From Stakelama marina (GTDB taxonomy: Bacteria; Pseudomonadota; Alphaproteobacteria; Sphingomonadales; Sphingomonadaceae): a DNA stretch of 64,000 nucleotides. The translations under genes were made by a program, and so were the position numbers. The notes below the pieces were generated by a model. That model did no database searches. It was not told the origin of the DNA and was given only the letters and a program-made list of their open reading frames with translations. The stretch spans positions 682,001 through 746,000 of the forward strand of contig NZ_JAGRQC010000001.1 of NCBI RefSeq assembly GCF_018122655.1. The letters run 5' to 3'. Below are positions 15,439-24,469 of this stretch, one piece after another (the first letter of the stretch is position 1; the number at the start of each line of letters is the position of its first letter).

Positions 15439-15948
15439 TTAGCTTCCCCAGCCCGAGCGCGTCTGCTTGATGCTCTGGAAAGTCTCGTCCACGCGCGAAT
15501 CGAGCCGCTTGTCGCCGCGATCCTTCGACAGGCCGGCGGTCTGATAGAGCGTGCGGATATATTCTTTGGTCTGATCGGGATCGAGCGGCTTGTCAGTACG
15601 CGATTCGAAATCCATCTCCGCACTGTTGAGGGACTGGATCGTCTTGTAATCGTTCGCGCAAAGCGAATCGGGCTTCAGCGCGATCTGGTCGAGGAAATAG
15701 GTCGCGAACTGCCGGGCGCCATCCTGCCAGGCCTGAGCATCGTCGGAGGCATCGGGCAGCATCTGCTGGCGCTGCTTGGTGAATTCGGCGACCTGCGCTT
15801 TCGAAAAGCCGGCATAGTTCGAATCGAGATCGGCGGAGACGCAATCGGGTTTCTTCGCGACGGTTTCGTCCGCGCCCGACGCATCGCTGCTGCTGCACCC
15901 CGCGAGCAGCGCGATCGCGCCGACGGCGACTAGAGTCCGCTTCATCAT
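15439..15948 (-). CDS. Hypothetical lipoprotein
   Basis: 169 residues. A basic start MMKRTLVAVG and a lipobox LLAGC (Cys18) mark it as a membrane-anchored lipoprotein. The Ser/Asp-rich stretch after the Cys lacks Asp at +2, so outer-membrane sorting is likely. The mature part is helical and charged, with two Cys (CVSADLD and LCAND) that could form a disulfide. GGGGAGGA lies 7 bases before ATG 15948, so this start is preferred over the ATG at 15954. No family is recognised. It sits alone between two tRNA genes. Confidence 0.8.
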   Translation of the reverse strand: MMKRTLVAVGAIALLAGCSSSDASGADETVAKKPDCVSADLDSNYAGFSKAQVAEFTKQRQQMLPDASDDAQAWQDGARQFATYFLDQIALKPDSLCANDYKTIQSLNSAEMDFESRTDKPLDPDQTKEYIRTLYQTAGLSKDRGDKRLDSRVDETFQSIKQTRSGWGS

Positions 15949-16053
15949 CAGCATTCCTCCCCTGGTATTTTGCAGCGCCGATCATATCAGCCGGTCGCGC
16001 GCTGTCACGAGGGAGTTGTCGAGCGCCGCCGGGGCGTGTAGCAGCGCGCGTGT

Positions 16054-16131
<78 letters not shown>

Positions 16132-16173
16132 CCTGCACATATCGGCGTGATCAACACGGCGGGCCGCTGCGGC

Positions 16174-17976
16174 TCAGTCGGCGCGCTTGTGGGCGGGGCC
16201 GCCGCTGTCGCTGAGGTTGAAGGCACTTACGACGAGCGAGAGGTGCGACAGGCCTTGCGGGAAATTGCCGAGCAGGCGGCTTTCCTCGGTATCGAACTCT
16301 TCGGAAAGCAATTGCAGATCGTTGGCGCCGTCGAGCATTCGTTCGAACAGCTTTCGCGCCTCTTCCTTGCGGCCCTGCAGCGCATAGACATCGGCGAGCC
16401 AGTAGGTTGCGGCGATGAAGGCGCCTTCGCTTCCGCCGACGCCGTCATCGGTCTTGTCGGTCGAGTAACGCAGGACGAATCCGTTTCGGATCAGCTCGCG
16501 CTCGACAGCGGCAACGGTGCCCTCGATCCGCGGGTCGTCGGCGGGCAGGAAGCCCACCAGCGGTATGCGGAGCGCGCTTGCGTCGAGCCGTTTGCTGTCG
16601 AAAGTCTGGGTGAACGCGTTGACCTCTTCATCGAAGCCGTTTTCGCAGACGTAGTGATGAACCTTGTCGGCAAGCTGCCGGTAATGGCGGCACTTGTCCG
16701 CATCTTCATCCTCATACCACCGTGCCGCGCGGTCGAACGCGACCCAGCACATGACCTTCGAATAGGTGTGCTGTTCGGGATCGCCGCGGCTTTCCCAGAT
16801 GCCCGCATCGGGTTGTTCCCAGATGTCTTCGAGCTTTTCGGCCAGCAGGCGCAACAAGGTGCCGGCGTCTTCGGTCTTGCCCAGCCCGTGTTGCGAGGCC
16901 TGGAACAGCGCGTCGATGGTCTCGCCATAGATGTCGAGCTGGCACTGACCTGCCGCACCATTGCCGAAGCGAACGGGTTTTGCGCCGTTGAAGCCTTCGA
17001 GCCAGTCGGCTTCCCATTCGATCGCGCGGCGATCGCCGCTGACCGAATAGAAAGGCTGGAGGTTGATCGGTTCGCCGCCGGTCGCACGACGCAGCCATTC
17101 GATCCATTCGCCGGCTTCCTCGGTCATGCCGGCGTCGATAAAGGCGAGGAGCGTGAAGGTCGCGTCACGCAGCCAGCAAAACCGATAGTCCCAGTTTCGC
17201 GAACCGCCCGGTTGTTCGGGCAATGAGGATGTCGGTGCGGCGATGATGCCGCCGGTCGGACGATGGATAAGCGCCTTCAGCGTGATGATCGAGCGCAGCA
17301 CCGCCTCGCGATAGGGGCCGTCATACTCGCACCTGCGTGACCACTCCTCCCAATGCTCTTTCGTTTCCCGCAGTGCATTTTCGGGATCGACACGTTCGGG
17401 AATGTCCTTGTTCGAGGGGAACCAGGTCATCACGAACGACTTGCGCTCGCCCTCTTCGACGGTGAAGTGGCAGGTCGACCAGCGGTTCTCGAACGCGATC
17501 TCGGCATCGAAATCGAGCGCGACCGCATCGGGCCCGGCGATCGCCACAGCTCTTACGTCAGAAAGCGTCTGCACGAGCGGATGGATCTGGCCATAGTCGA
17601 AGCGGAGCGCGAGTTCGCTGACCATGTCGACATGGCCGCTGCGCCCCTCGACAATGCGAACGATATCGGGAGCTTCGCCGCGGATGGGCATGAAGTCGAT
17701 GATCGCGGCACTGCCGGTTTCGGTCTCGACAACCGTTTCGACTATCAGCGTGTCCCCGAGATAGCGCCTGCTCGTCCCGGTGATCTTGCCTGCCGGGTGC
17801 ATCCGCCAGCACCCATTTTCGGCATCGCCCAAAATGGCGGCGAAGCACGCCTCTGAATCGAAGCGCGGCATGCACAGCCAGTCGATGCTGCCATCACGGC
17901 CGACCAGCGCCGCGGTCTCACCATCGCCGATGAGCGCATAGTTCCCGATCAGGTTCTTGCCGTTCGAAGCCATCAT
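16174..17976 (-). CDS. Glycoside hydrolase family 15 protein (glucoamylase/trehalase-like)
   Basis: 600 residues. The N-terminal beta-sandwich begins [33 protein letters not shown]. The (alpha/alpha)6 catalytic barrel follows, with [20 protein letters not shown] (about residues 285-304), the signature of GH15 proteins, then [15 protein letters not shown] and [12 protein letters not shown] near the end. Mycobacterial members are trehalases and others glucodextranases or glucoamylases, so the reaction is hydrolysis of an alpha-glucoside releasing glucose. There is no signal peptide, so it acts in the cytoplasm. Its ATG overlaps the SDR stop; it is the last gene of the probable stress operon. 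Confidence 0.9.
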   Translation of the reverse strand: MMASNGKNLIGNYALIGDGETAALVGRDGSIDWLCMPRFDSEACFAAILGDAENGCWRMHPAGKITGTSRRYLGDTLIVETVVETETGSAAIIDFMPIRGEAPDIVRIVEGRSGHVDMVSELALRFDYGQIHPLVQTLSDVRAVAIAGPDAVALDFDAEIAFENRWSTCHFTVEEGERKSFVMTWFPSNKDIPERVDPENALRETKEHWEEWSRRCEYDGPYREAVLRSIITLKALIHRPTGGIIAAPTSSLPEQPGGSRNWDYRFCWLRDATFTLLAFIDAGMTEEAGEWIEWLRRATGGEPINLQPFYSVSGDRRAIEWEADWLEGFNGAKPVRFGNGAAGQCQLDIYGETIDALFQASQHGLGKTEDAGTLLRLLAEKLEDIWEQPDAGIWESRGDPEQHTYSKVMCWVAFDRAARWYEDEDADKCRHYRQLADKVHHYVCENGFDEEVNAFTQTFDSKRLDASALRIPLVGFLPADDPRIEGTVAAVERELIRNGFVLRYSTDKTDDGVGGSEGAFIAATYWLADVYALQGRKEEARKLFERMLDGANDLQLLSEEFDTEESRLLGNFPQGLSHLSLVVSAFNLSDSGGPAHKRAD

Positions 17977-18986
17977 GCACTCCGGCGCTGCGACAGGAAC
18001 AGCCCGGCGGCACCCGCGACAAGGCCCGCCACTGCGCCAAGCCCGATCTGATTGCGATGCATGGTGAGCCAAAGCTGCGGGCTGCTCGTCTTGGCGGTGT
18101 CATCGAAGCGGCCATGGGCGCCGTGGTCGCCCGCCACCGGTTCGTAGAGGTTATCCTTGCGGTCGGCCGAAACGGGCTGCTTGCCCTGCTGCCCCTTGAA
18201 CGCCGTCGCGCCCAGATAGCGATCGAGCAGCGGCGAGGCGAACCGGTCGCCCCAGATCGCCTCCAGCGTCGGCCAGCCGACCTTGACGCTCTTGCGCTTG
18301 TGATGCGCGGCATAATGGATCGCGCGCGCAGGGATTTCGGGCTGATAGGGCGGGCTCGCCGGCTTCGGCTGCATCGGCATGTTGGTGCGGATCCAGTCGA
18401 ATTGCGGCGTGTTGACGCCGGGAAGCTGGACCATCGAGACATGAACGTCGCTCTTGGCGTGGAACAGCTCTGCACGGATCGAATCGTGAAATCCCTGGAT
18501 CGCGTGTTTCGCGCCGCAATAGGCGGATTGCAGCGGGATTCCGCGATACGCAAGCGCGGAGCCGACCAATACGACGCTGCCCTTGTTACGCGGCATCATG
18601 CGCTTCAGTGCGGCATAGGTGCCGTGGACCTGGCCGAGATAGGTGACCTTCGTCACCCGCTCATAATCTTCCATCGTCATGTCGGTGAAGCGCGACAGCA
18701 CACCGGCAAAGGCGACATTGACCCAGATGTCGATTGGGCCGAACTTGTCCTCGACCTTGCTGGCGGCATCGTCGACCGCCTGATGGTCGGCTACGTCGAG
18801 CGGCAGGATCAGCGCCTCGCCACCAGCTTCCTCGACCTCGCGCGCGGCGCCTTTCAGGCCGTCGCGACCGCGTGCGATCAGCCCTATGCGCGCCTTGTCC
18901 TTCGCGAATTCACGCACGACGGCGCGGCCGACGCCGGCGGATGCTCCGGTGATGACGACGACGGGCGGACGGGATTGTTTCGACAT
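17973..18986 (-). CDS. SDR family oxidoreductase with C-terminal membrane anchor
   Basis: 337 residues. TGASAGVG (13-20) binds the cofactor; Ser143, Tyr156 and Lys160 (SAYCGAK) form the catalytic triad. The usual NNAG is replaced by NVAFAG. After the SDR fold comes an extra segment of about 100 residues with a hydrophobic helix close to the C-terminus (GLGAVAGLVAGAAGLFLS) and a basic end, so the enzyme is probably tail-anchored in the inner membrane. AAGGAG precedes ATG 18986. The gene lies 111 bases after the GMC gene and overlaps the GH15 start. Similar SDRs recur with GMC dehydrogenases in stress-controlled clusters. Confidence 0.9.
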   Translation of the reverse strand: MSKQSRPPVVVITGASAGVGRAVVREFAKDKARIGLIARGRDGLKGAAREVEEAGGEALILPLDVADHQAVDDAASKVEDKFGPIDIWVNVAFAGVLSRFTDMTMEDYERVTKVTYLGQVHGTYAALKRMMPRNKGSVVLVGSALAYRGIPLQSAYCGAKHAIQGFHDSIRAELFHAKSDVHVSMVQLPGVNTPQFDWIRTNMPMQPKPASPPYQPEIPARAIHYAAHHKRKSVKVGWPTLEAIWGDRFASPLLDRYLGATAFKGQQGKQPVSADRKDNLYEPVAGDHGAHGRFDDTAKTSSPQLWLTMHRNQIGLGAVAGLVAGAAGLFLSQRRSA

Positions 18987-19097
18987 GCTTGCAAACTCCT
19001 TGGTTCTGTTCGTGGCGGAGCCTGTCGGAGCCCTTCCCCATTCGCTCGGCAGACGATGATTGCGGTTCTGGTCAGCCCGGTTGCGGGCGGCGCGGGG

Positions 19098-20738
19098 TCA
19101 CAATTCGCCTCGCGCGGACATCTGTTTGATACGGTCGCCGGTGCGACAGGCGATGGCCTGGATCGTCAGTGACGGGTTGACGCCGCCGACGGTTGGAAAC
19201 ACCGATCCGTCACAGACCCACAGATTGGGAATGTCCCAGCTTCGGCAGTCGGCATCGACGACGCTTGTCTTCGCATCGAATCCCATTCGCGCGGTTCCGC
19301 CGAGATGGCAGGTATCGTCCATTTCCTTCCACCGCTCGCGCGCGCCGACCGCCTCCAGGCTCTTGTCCATGAAATCGGTCGCGTGATCGATCATCGCTTC
19401 CTCGTTGGGGCCGAGCGAAAAGGTGATGCGAGGGATTTTGAGTCCGTATTGATCCGTGTCGTCGGCCAGCGTGACGCGGTTGCGCTCATAGGGGAGGACC
19501 TCTCCAACCATCTTGAGGCCCACCGAATGGTTGTTGCGCGCCATTTCGTCGATCAGCGCCTGTCCCCAGAGGTTGCGCCCGCCCGCCAGGCTCTTGGCCC
19601 AGGTGATCGGGAGAGGACCCTGGCTCATATAGGACCAGCCGCCGTGAAAATCCTTGTCGTCGTCGTAATTCCAGTGTTCGGAAATCGCGAGGCTGGGCGG
19701 CCCCTTGTACGACCGGATTTCGTCATCGACCTGGCCCCAGGCCGCCTGGTTGAGCTGCACCATCAGGTTCTTGCCGACCAGCCCGCTGCTGTTGGCGAGG
19801 CCGTCGGGAAATTCCTCATTGGCGGAGTTGAGCAGAAGGCGCGGCGTTTCGACGGCATAGCCCGCGACGACGACGTTCCTGGCCTTCTGGAAATGCCATT
19901 CGCCTTCGCGCTGGTAATGGACGCCGGTGCAGCGGCGATTGCGCGTTTCGATCCGTCCGACCATGGCAAGGTCGCGTATCTCGGCGCCGGCCTTCAAGGC
20001 GCGCGGGAGCCACGCCACCAGCACCGATTGTTTGGCATTGGTCGAACAGCCCGTAACGCAGAAACCGCGATAGACGCAGGGCGCGGACTGTCCGATGGGC
20101 GCCGACAGCGTAGCGAGCGGGGTTTCGGTCCATTTGATGCCGAGCGCTTCTGCGCCGCGCGCGAGATATTCCGCCGCGGCGTTGAGCGGATGCGCGCGCA
20201 AGGGATATCGACCGCGCTTCGGCCCCCATGGATAGCTGACGGGGCCGGAGATGTGGAGCGCACGCTCTGCCTCGTCGTAATAATTCCACATGTCCTGCCA
20301 GTCGATCGGCCAGTCCACGCCGTAGCCGAGTGCGGTGCGCGTCTTGAAATGTTCGGGCCGGAAGCGGAGCGAGACCATCGCGAAATGGACGGTCGAACCG
20401 CCGACCGCCTTGCCCGAATTGTTGGAGCCCATCTTGATCGGGTGGTCCCCGTCGACGATCCGGTCGTCGGTCCAGTAGAGTTTGTTCTGCTCGGTTTCGT
20501 CGGAGGCGAAATCCTCAAGCGGCCGGAAATACGGGCCTGCGTCGAACGCGACGACCGAAAACCCGGCTTCCGCCAGCTTGCAGGCAAGCGTACCGCCACC
20601 CGCGCCGGTTCCGACAATGACGAAATCGACCTCTTCGTTTTCCGGATATTCGCGCATCGAAACCCAGCCGCCGGGCGTCATCACATCGGGTGCGCGGCCA
20701 TTTTTGGCGCGCGGTGTCTGTTCGGGATCAATAGCCAT
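19098..20738 (-). CDS. GMC-family oxidoreductase, gluconate 2-dehydrogenase large-subunit type
   Basis: 546 residues. The FAD-binding GTGAGG sits at 43-48, the second GMC block is GSNNSGKAVGGSTVHFAMV, and the catalytic His478 lies in DTCHLGGTARMG. The C-terminal GMC signature is VCDGSVFPTVGGVNPSLTIQAIA. A Cys cluster CVYRGFCVTGC, typical of sugar-acid and alcohol dehydrogenases of this branch, lies mid-protein. The enzyme oxidises an alcohol or sugar acid and passes electrons via its small subunit. It overlaps the small-subunit gene by 11 bases. No signal is visible; export, if any, would rely on a partner. The substrate is not identified. Confidence 0.9.
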   Translation of the reverse strand: MAIDPEQTPRAKNGRAPDVMTPGGWVSMREYPENEEVDFVIVGTGAGGGTLACKLAEAGFSVVAFDAGPYFRPLEDFASDETEQNKLYWTDDRIVDGDHPIKMGSNNSGKAVGGSTVHFAMVSLRFRPEHFKTRTALGYGVDWPIDWQDMWNYYDEAERALHISGPVSYPWGPKRGRYPLRAHPLNAAAEYLARGAEALGIKWTETPLATLSAPIGQSAPCVYRGFCVTGCSTNAKQSVLVAWLPRALKAGAEIRDLAMVGRIETRNRRCTGVHYQREGEWHFQKARNVVVAGYAVETPRLLLNSANEEFPDGLANSSGLVGKNLMVQLNQAAWGQVDDEIRSYKGPPSLAISEHWNYDDDKDFHGGWSYMSQGPLPITWAKSLAGGRNLWGQALIDEMARNNHSVGLKMVGEVLPYERNRVTLADDTDQYGLKIPRITFSLGPNEEAMIDHATDFMDKSLEAVGARERWKEMDDTCHLGGTARMGFDAKTSVVDADCRSWDIPNLWVCDGSVFPTVGGVNPSLTIQAIACRTGDRIKQMSARGEL

Positions 20739-21369
20739 GGCGGTTGCGGACCTTTGCGGGGATCAGTTCATCATTTTTTTGCTCGGATGCTTCCCATGGA
20801 TCGTGGCGATTGGTTGTCAGCCGGACGTAGCCGCGCGGCGATGCCGGGCCGCCAAAGCCCATCGCGCTCCACGCCGATGGGTGCGCGTAATAGGCCGATA
20901 CGATGTCGGGGATGAGCCGCCAGCTCCAGAACAATTTGGGCGGCAGCGTGGCCCAGTCCGGCGCCTTGACGTCACCATTCTGGACCGATGCCAGTATTTC
21001 GTCCTGCTGGTAGGCTGAACAACGAGCGAAGCCGGTATCGAAGCGCGACTTCGCCTCGGCGTCGATCGCATCCAAACCACGCGCCCATGCCTCGCGAACA
21101 TCGGGAAGCTCGTGGTGGCGAAATCCGTCACCATTGTCGCTCCCGATCTTGTCGAGGACCAGCGCGGTGGCGTTGACCGGCGCGCGGTGCGCGGGCTGTG
21201 GCACGACCCTGGCTGTGACGGCGCGCAGCGTGTCGCGCTGGCGTTCGGCCAGGATGTCGGGCCGCTCGACCTTCGCCATGCGGGCGTCGATGACGTCGCG
21301 GGTGCGTTCGTTCCAGCTCGGCGTGTTGCGCTTGGCGAGTACGTCGTAATCGGGGAATGTCTCAGCCAC
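20728..21369 (-). CDS. Gluconate 2-dehydrogenase subunit 3 family protein
   Basis: 213 residues. The helical pattern ILAERQRDTLRAVTARVVPQPA, then WARGLDAIDAEAKSRFDTGFARCSAYQQDEILASVQNG and FWSWRLIPDIVSAYYAHPSAWSAMGFGGPASPRGY, is the subunit-3 family. Many family members carry a Tat signal that exports the whole complex; none is visible here, so this complex is probably cytoplasmic. The gene overlaps both neighbours: the membrane-protein stop upstream and the GMC start downstream. All three are therefore tightly coupled. No cytochrome c subunit is present. Confidence 0.88.
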   Translation of the reverse strand: MAETFPDYDVLAKRNTPSWNERTRDVIDARMAKVERPDILAERQRDTLRAVTARVVPQPAHRAPVNATALVLDKIGSDNGDGFRHHELPDVREAWARGLDAIDAEAKSRFDTGFARCSAYQQDEILASVQNGDVKAPDWATLPPKLFWSWRLIPDIVSAYYAHPSAWSAMGFGGPASPRGYVRLTTNRHDPWEASEQKNDELIPAKVRNRHGY

Positions 21370-22186
21370 GCGCTTTCCTCCGCTTCTTCATCAACATGAG
21401 CGCGCCGAGCCCGGCGATCGCCAGGCCGGTAAAGGCCGGCGGGGCAGGGGTGGGCGGCCCCACCAGCAAATTCTGGCGCCAGTTCTTCCAGCCGCCCATG
21501 TTGCGAGCGACGCCATAGGCATGAAAGCCCACGCCGATCAGACCCATCGCGGCGGTCGCGGCAAGAAGCGAGGTCGTGATCTGGCGGGGCTGATCGTCGA
21601 CTACATCACGCGCGAGCGACGCAGCGGTAACCGGGGGCAGCGCAACGGGAAGCCACATGAACGGGTCGTGATACGCGCCGCGAAAATGGAGCAGCGTGGC
21701 CTCGGCCACCGTGCCGATCAGCCCGAAGCTTGTCAGCAGGCCGATCGCTCGGCCGGATGTCAGGTGGATCGGTCCAAGCGTGTCCTTGCCCCGTGCCAAG
21801 CGGTCGGCGGTACTTCCCAGCGCCCCCGCAAGCGCAAGCGCGAACGGAGCGCCAGCCGGTGCTGCGTAGAACAGGTTGGTGAAGGTCAGTCCGCCCGGCC
21901 GCTTCATCACATTGTAGAGATGGAAACCCAGGCCGACGACGCCGGTCGCGGCAGAGGTCAGGTGGCTGACGAGCGGGCCGGTCTTTTCATCGGACAACGG
22001 CTTTTCCAGCCGCCGCCCGTTGAAACCGATCGCCATGCTCGACGACAGCAGCGGGAAAACCATCGCGGGGTTGCGAAACGAACCGCGATAATGTTCGAGC
22101 CCGCTATCGGCCAGGACCGAAAGCCCCAGCATCGTTGCTCCGCCAGCGATCAGACGGATTGCTTTTTCGTCAGTCGCGGCGTCCAT
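21362..22186 (-). CDS. Hypothetical integral membrane protein of the dehydrogenase operon
   Basis: 274 residues with roughly seven membrane segments, in two halves that look like an internal duplication: HYRGSFRNPAMVFPLLSSS near residue 33 and HFRGAYHDPFMWLPVALPP near 167, each followed by further helices containing GFHLYNV or GFHAYGV. The repeated HxRGxxxxP and GFHxY elements with conserved His could hold haem or quinone, making it a membrane electron acceptor or anchor for the GMC dehydrogenase. That is inference from position and His content. It lies 3 bases after the TPP enzyme gene and overlaps subunit 3. Confidence 0.75.
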   Translation of the reverse strand: MDAATDEKAIRLIAGGATMLGLSVLADSGLEHYRGSFRNPAMVFPLLSSSMAIGFNGRRLEKPLSDEKTGPLVSHLTSAATGVVGLGFHLYNVMKRPGGLTFTNLFYAAPAGAPFALALAGALGSTADRLARGKDTLGPIHLTSGRAIGLLTSFGLIGTVAEATLLHFRGAYHDPFMWLPVALPPVTAASLARDVVDDQPRQITTSLLAATAAMGLIGVGFHAYGVARNMGGWKNWRQNLLVGPPTPAPPAFTGLAIAGLGALMLMKKRRKARG

Positions 22187-22189
22187 GGG

Positions 22190-23977
22190 TCAGTCTTCGT
22201 TACCGCCAAGGACGCTGGCAAACAGCTGCTTGGCACTGCCCGCAATCACGCCTTCTTCGTCGGGGTCGCCCTTCACCAGCATCGATGCGAAGGCGCGCGC
22301 CTGATCGATCGAGATATGCGGCGGAAGCGGCGGCACTTCCGGATCGGTCTTGACCTCGAGCAGCACCGGACGGCTGGACGAAAGCGCGCGGTCCCAAGCG
22401 GAACCAAGCTTCGAGGGATCGTCGACATAGATGCCTTCGAGCCCGATCATCTCGGCAAAGCGGTGATAGGGCACATTGGGAAGCTTCTGCGTCGCTTCGA
22501 ACTTGGGATTGCCCTCCATCACGCGCTGTTCCCAGGTGACCTGGTTCAGGTCCTCGTTGTTGAGAACCAGAACGACGAAGCGCGGGTCGGACCATTTCTC
22601 CCAGTATTTCGCGACGGTGATGAGTTCCGCCATGTTGTTCATCTGCATCGCCCCGTCGCCCACACTGGCGATTACCGGACGGTCGGGATGCGCGAACTTG
22701 GCGGCGATCGCATAGGGGACGCCAGCACCCATCGACGCCAGCCCGCCGGATAGCGATGCCATCATGTCGCGGCGCATCTTCACGTCGCGCGCATACCAGT
22801 TGGCGCACGAACCCGAGTCGCTGGTGAGGATCGCGCGGTCGGGCAGCCGCTTGCTCAGTTCGCGGAACACGAGCTGCGGATTGACCGGGTTCGCCTCGAC
22901 GGCGGCACGCTCTTCCAGCGTGTCCTCCCATTCCTGCTTCCAGCCGGCGATCTTGTCGCGCCACTCGCCATCCTTCTGGTCGAGAAGCGGCAACAGCGCG
23001 TCGATCGTCGCCTTGACGTCGCCGGTGAGCGGCACTTCCATCGGATAGCGCAGCGAAAGCATGCCGGGATCGATATCGACCTGCACCCCGCGCGCCTGTC
23101 CTTCCTTGGGCAGGAATTCGGAATAGGGAAAGCCGGAACCGAGCATGATGAACGTGTCGCAGTTCATCATCATTTCGTAGCTCGGCTTGGTGCCGAGCAG
23201 CCCGATCGAGCCGGTCACCCATGGCAGATCGTCGGGAAGGACCTGCTTGCCGAGCAGCGCCTTGGCACAGCCGGCGCCCGTGCGATCGGCCAGCGCGATG
23301 ACCTCGTCGACTGCATTTTTCGCGCCTGCGCCGACCAATATGCCGACCTTTTTGCCCGAATTGATGACATCGGCCGCGCGCTGAAGGTCTTCGGGTTCGG
23401 GTACCACGCGCGGAGCCGTCCAGCCGACACCGGAGAATACCGCGCCGTGGCTGCGCGGCGGCTGCTGCATCTCTTCTTCCTGAAGATCGTTTGGAAAGAC
23501 GAGCGCGGTGACGCGGCGCTGTCCCATCGCGATGCGGCAGGCGCGGTCGACAAGATGGCGCGTCTGCGCGGGAACCGCGGCATAGCCGGTGAAGGCGCCG
23601 GCGACGTCCTTGAACATCGCACCCATGTCGAGTTCCTGCTGATAGTGCGCGCCGACCGCGGTTCGTGCCTGCTGACCGGTGATCGCAAGGACCGGCATAT
23701 GGTCCATTCGCGCATCGTAGAGGCCGGTAAGCAGATGCGCCGCACCCGGCCCGGAAGTCGCCAGACAGACGCCCAGCTCGCCGGTGAATTTGGCGTGCGC
23801 AGAAGCCATGAAGGCGGCCATTTCCTCATGGCGGACCTGGACGAATTCGAATTTGTCCTTGGCCCGGTCGAGCGCGCCCAGCAGACCGTTGATACCGTCG
23901 CCGGGGTATCCGAATATGCGGCGAACCCCCCATTGGTGAAGTCGTTCCCAGACGAAATCTCCGACGGTCTGCGCCAC
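22190..23977 (-). CDS. Thiamine-pyrophosphate-dependent enzyme, pyruvate oxidase (YdaP/PoxB) type
   Basis: 595 residues in three TPP-family domains. The N-terminal domain has the catalytic Glu in RHEEMAAFMASAHAKFTG and the LATSGPGAAHLLTGLYDA block. The middle domain is FAD-binding-like (VGILVGAGAKNA). The C-terminal domain has GDGAMQMNNMAELI and NNEDLNQ (GDG at 440-442). It probably converts pyruvate to acetate and CO2 with FAD, as PoxB does; the B. subtilis homologue YdaP belongs to the general stress regulon. The GTG start at 23977 is set by AGGAGG 5 bases upstream. It is the first gene of the probable operon and has an EcfG-type promoter. Confidence 0.88.
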   Translation of the reverse strand: MAQTVGDFVWERLHQWGVRRIFGYPGDGINGLLGALDRAKDKFEFVQVRHEEMAAFMASAHAKFTGELGVCLATSGPGAAHLLTGLYDARMDHMPVLAITGQQARTAVGAHYQQELDMGAMFKDVAGAFTGYAAVPAQTRHLVDRACRIAMGQRRVTALVFPNDLQEEEMQQPPRSHGAVFSGVGWTAPRVVPEPEDLQRAADVINSGKKVGILVGAGAKNAVDEVIALADRTGAGCAKALLGKQVLPDDLPWVTGSIGLLGTKPSYEMMMNCDTFIMLGSGFPYSEFLPKEGQARGVQVDIDPGMLSLRYPMEVPLTGDVKATIDALLPLLDQKDGEWRDKIAGWKQEWEDTLEERAAVEANPVNPQLVFRELSKRLPDRAILTSDSGSCANWYARDVKMRRDMMASLSGGLASMGAGVPYAIAAKFAHPDRPVIASVGDGAMQMNNMAELITVAKYWEKWSDPRFVVLVLNNEDLNQVTWEQRVMEGNPKFEATQKLPNVPYHRFAEMIGLEGIYVDDPSKLGSAWDRALSSSRPVLLEVKTDPEVPPLPPHISIDQARAFASMLVKGDPDEEGVIAGSAKQLFASVLGGNED

Positions 23978-24014
23978 GATGGCCTCCTGCGTTGTTAATT
24001 TTTCGATCTATTCG

Positions 24015-24039
24015 GTAACGGACCGTCCGGTCGGTCGTT
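24015..24039 (+). promoter_or_regulatory. Overlapping EcfG-like promoter facing the ASRT gene
   Basis: On the plus strand: GTAAC (24015-24019, one mismatch to GGAAC), 16 bases, CGTT (24036-24039). It overlaps the minus-strand promoter almost completely. The -10 lies 56 bases before the ASRT start. The single -35 mismatch makes it weaker evidence. Confidence 0.5.
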
Positions 24040-24041
24040 CC
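24017..24041 (-). promoter_or_regulatory. EcfG-type (general stress) promoter for the TPP enzyme operon
   Basis: On the minus strand: GGAAC (24041-24037), 16 bases, CGTT (24020-24017), an exact match to the alphaproteobacterial EcfG consensus GGAAC-N16/17-CGTT. The -10 element is 40 bases upstream of GTG 23977. Confidence 0.75.
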
Positions 24042-24094
24042 ATCTGCAGCGGAGACAATTTTCTTTCGCTAGCGCAATGACATGGAGAATGAAG

Positions 24095-24469
24095 ATGGAA
24101 GCTATCGGCAAGACGCGCTGGGTAATTCCCGAAGGCTATATTCCGCCGGCGAGCATGGTGAACGCCGATCACGCACTGATGAGCCACGAAGCGGCGTGCA
24201 TCCTGAACAGCGGCGATACCGATGCGCATATCGAGATTACGGTGTTCCTGACCGATGACGAACCGATCGGCCCCTATAAATTGACCGTCGGTGCGCGGCG
24301 GACGTCGCATGTCCGGTTCAATGACCTTGAAGATCCCGCGCCGGTGCCGACGGGCACCAGCTATGCCAGCGTTATCGAATCGGACGTGCCGATCGTCGTC
24401 CAGCACACCCGGCTGGATTCGCGGGCCGCGGAAATCGCGCTGCTTTCGACAATGGCTTTTGCGGCCTAG
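24095..24469 (+). CDS. Sensory rhodopsin transducer (ASRT/DUF1362) family protein, no rhodopsin nearby
   Basis: 124 residues, matching the Anabaena sensory rhodopsin transducer in length and along its whole sequence pattern: IGKTRWVIPEGYIPP, SHEAACILNSGDTDAHIEITVFLTD, GPYKLTVGARRTSHVRFNDL, then YASVIESDVPIVVQHTRLDSR. ASRT is a soluble tetrameric beta-sandwich; the wider family has been proposed to bind small molecules such as sugars, and most members live without a rhodopsin. ATG 24095 is chosen because GGAGA lies 6 bases upstream. It diverges from the TPP enzyme operon and converges on the FMN dehydrogenase, sharing a CTAG at the two stop codons. Confidence 0.88.
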   Translation: MEAIGKTRWVIPEGYIPPASMVNADHALMSHEAACILNSGDTDAHIEITVFLTDDEPIGPYKLTVGARRTSHVRFNDLEDPAPVPTGTSYASVIESDVPIVVQHTRLDSRAAEIALLSTMAFAA

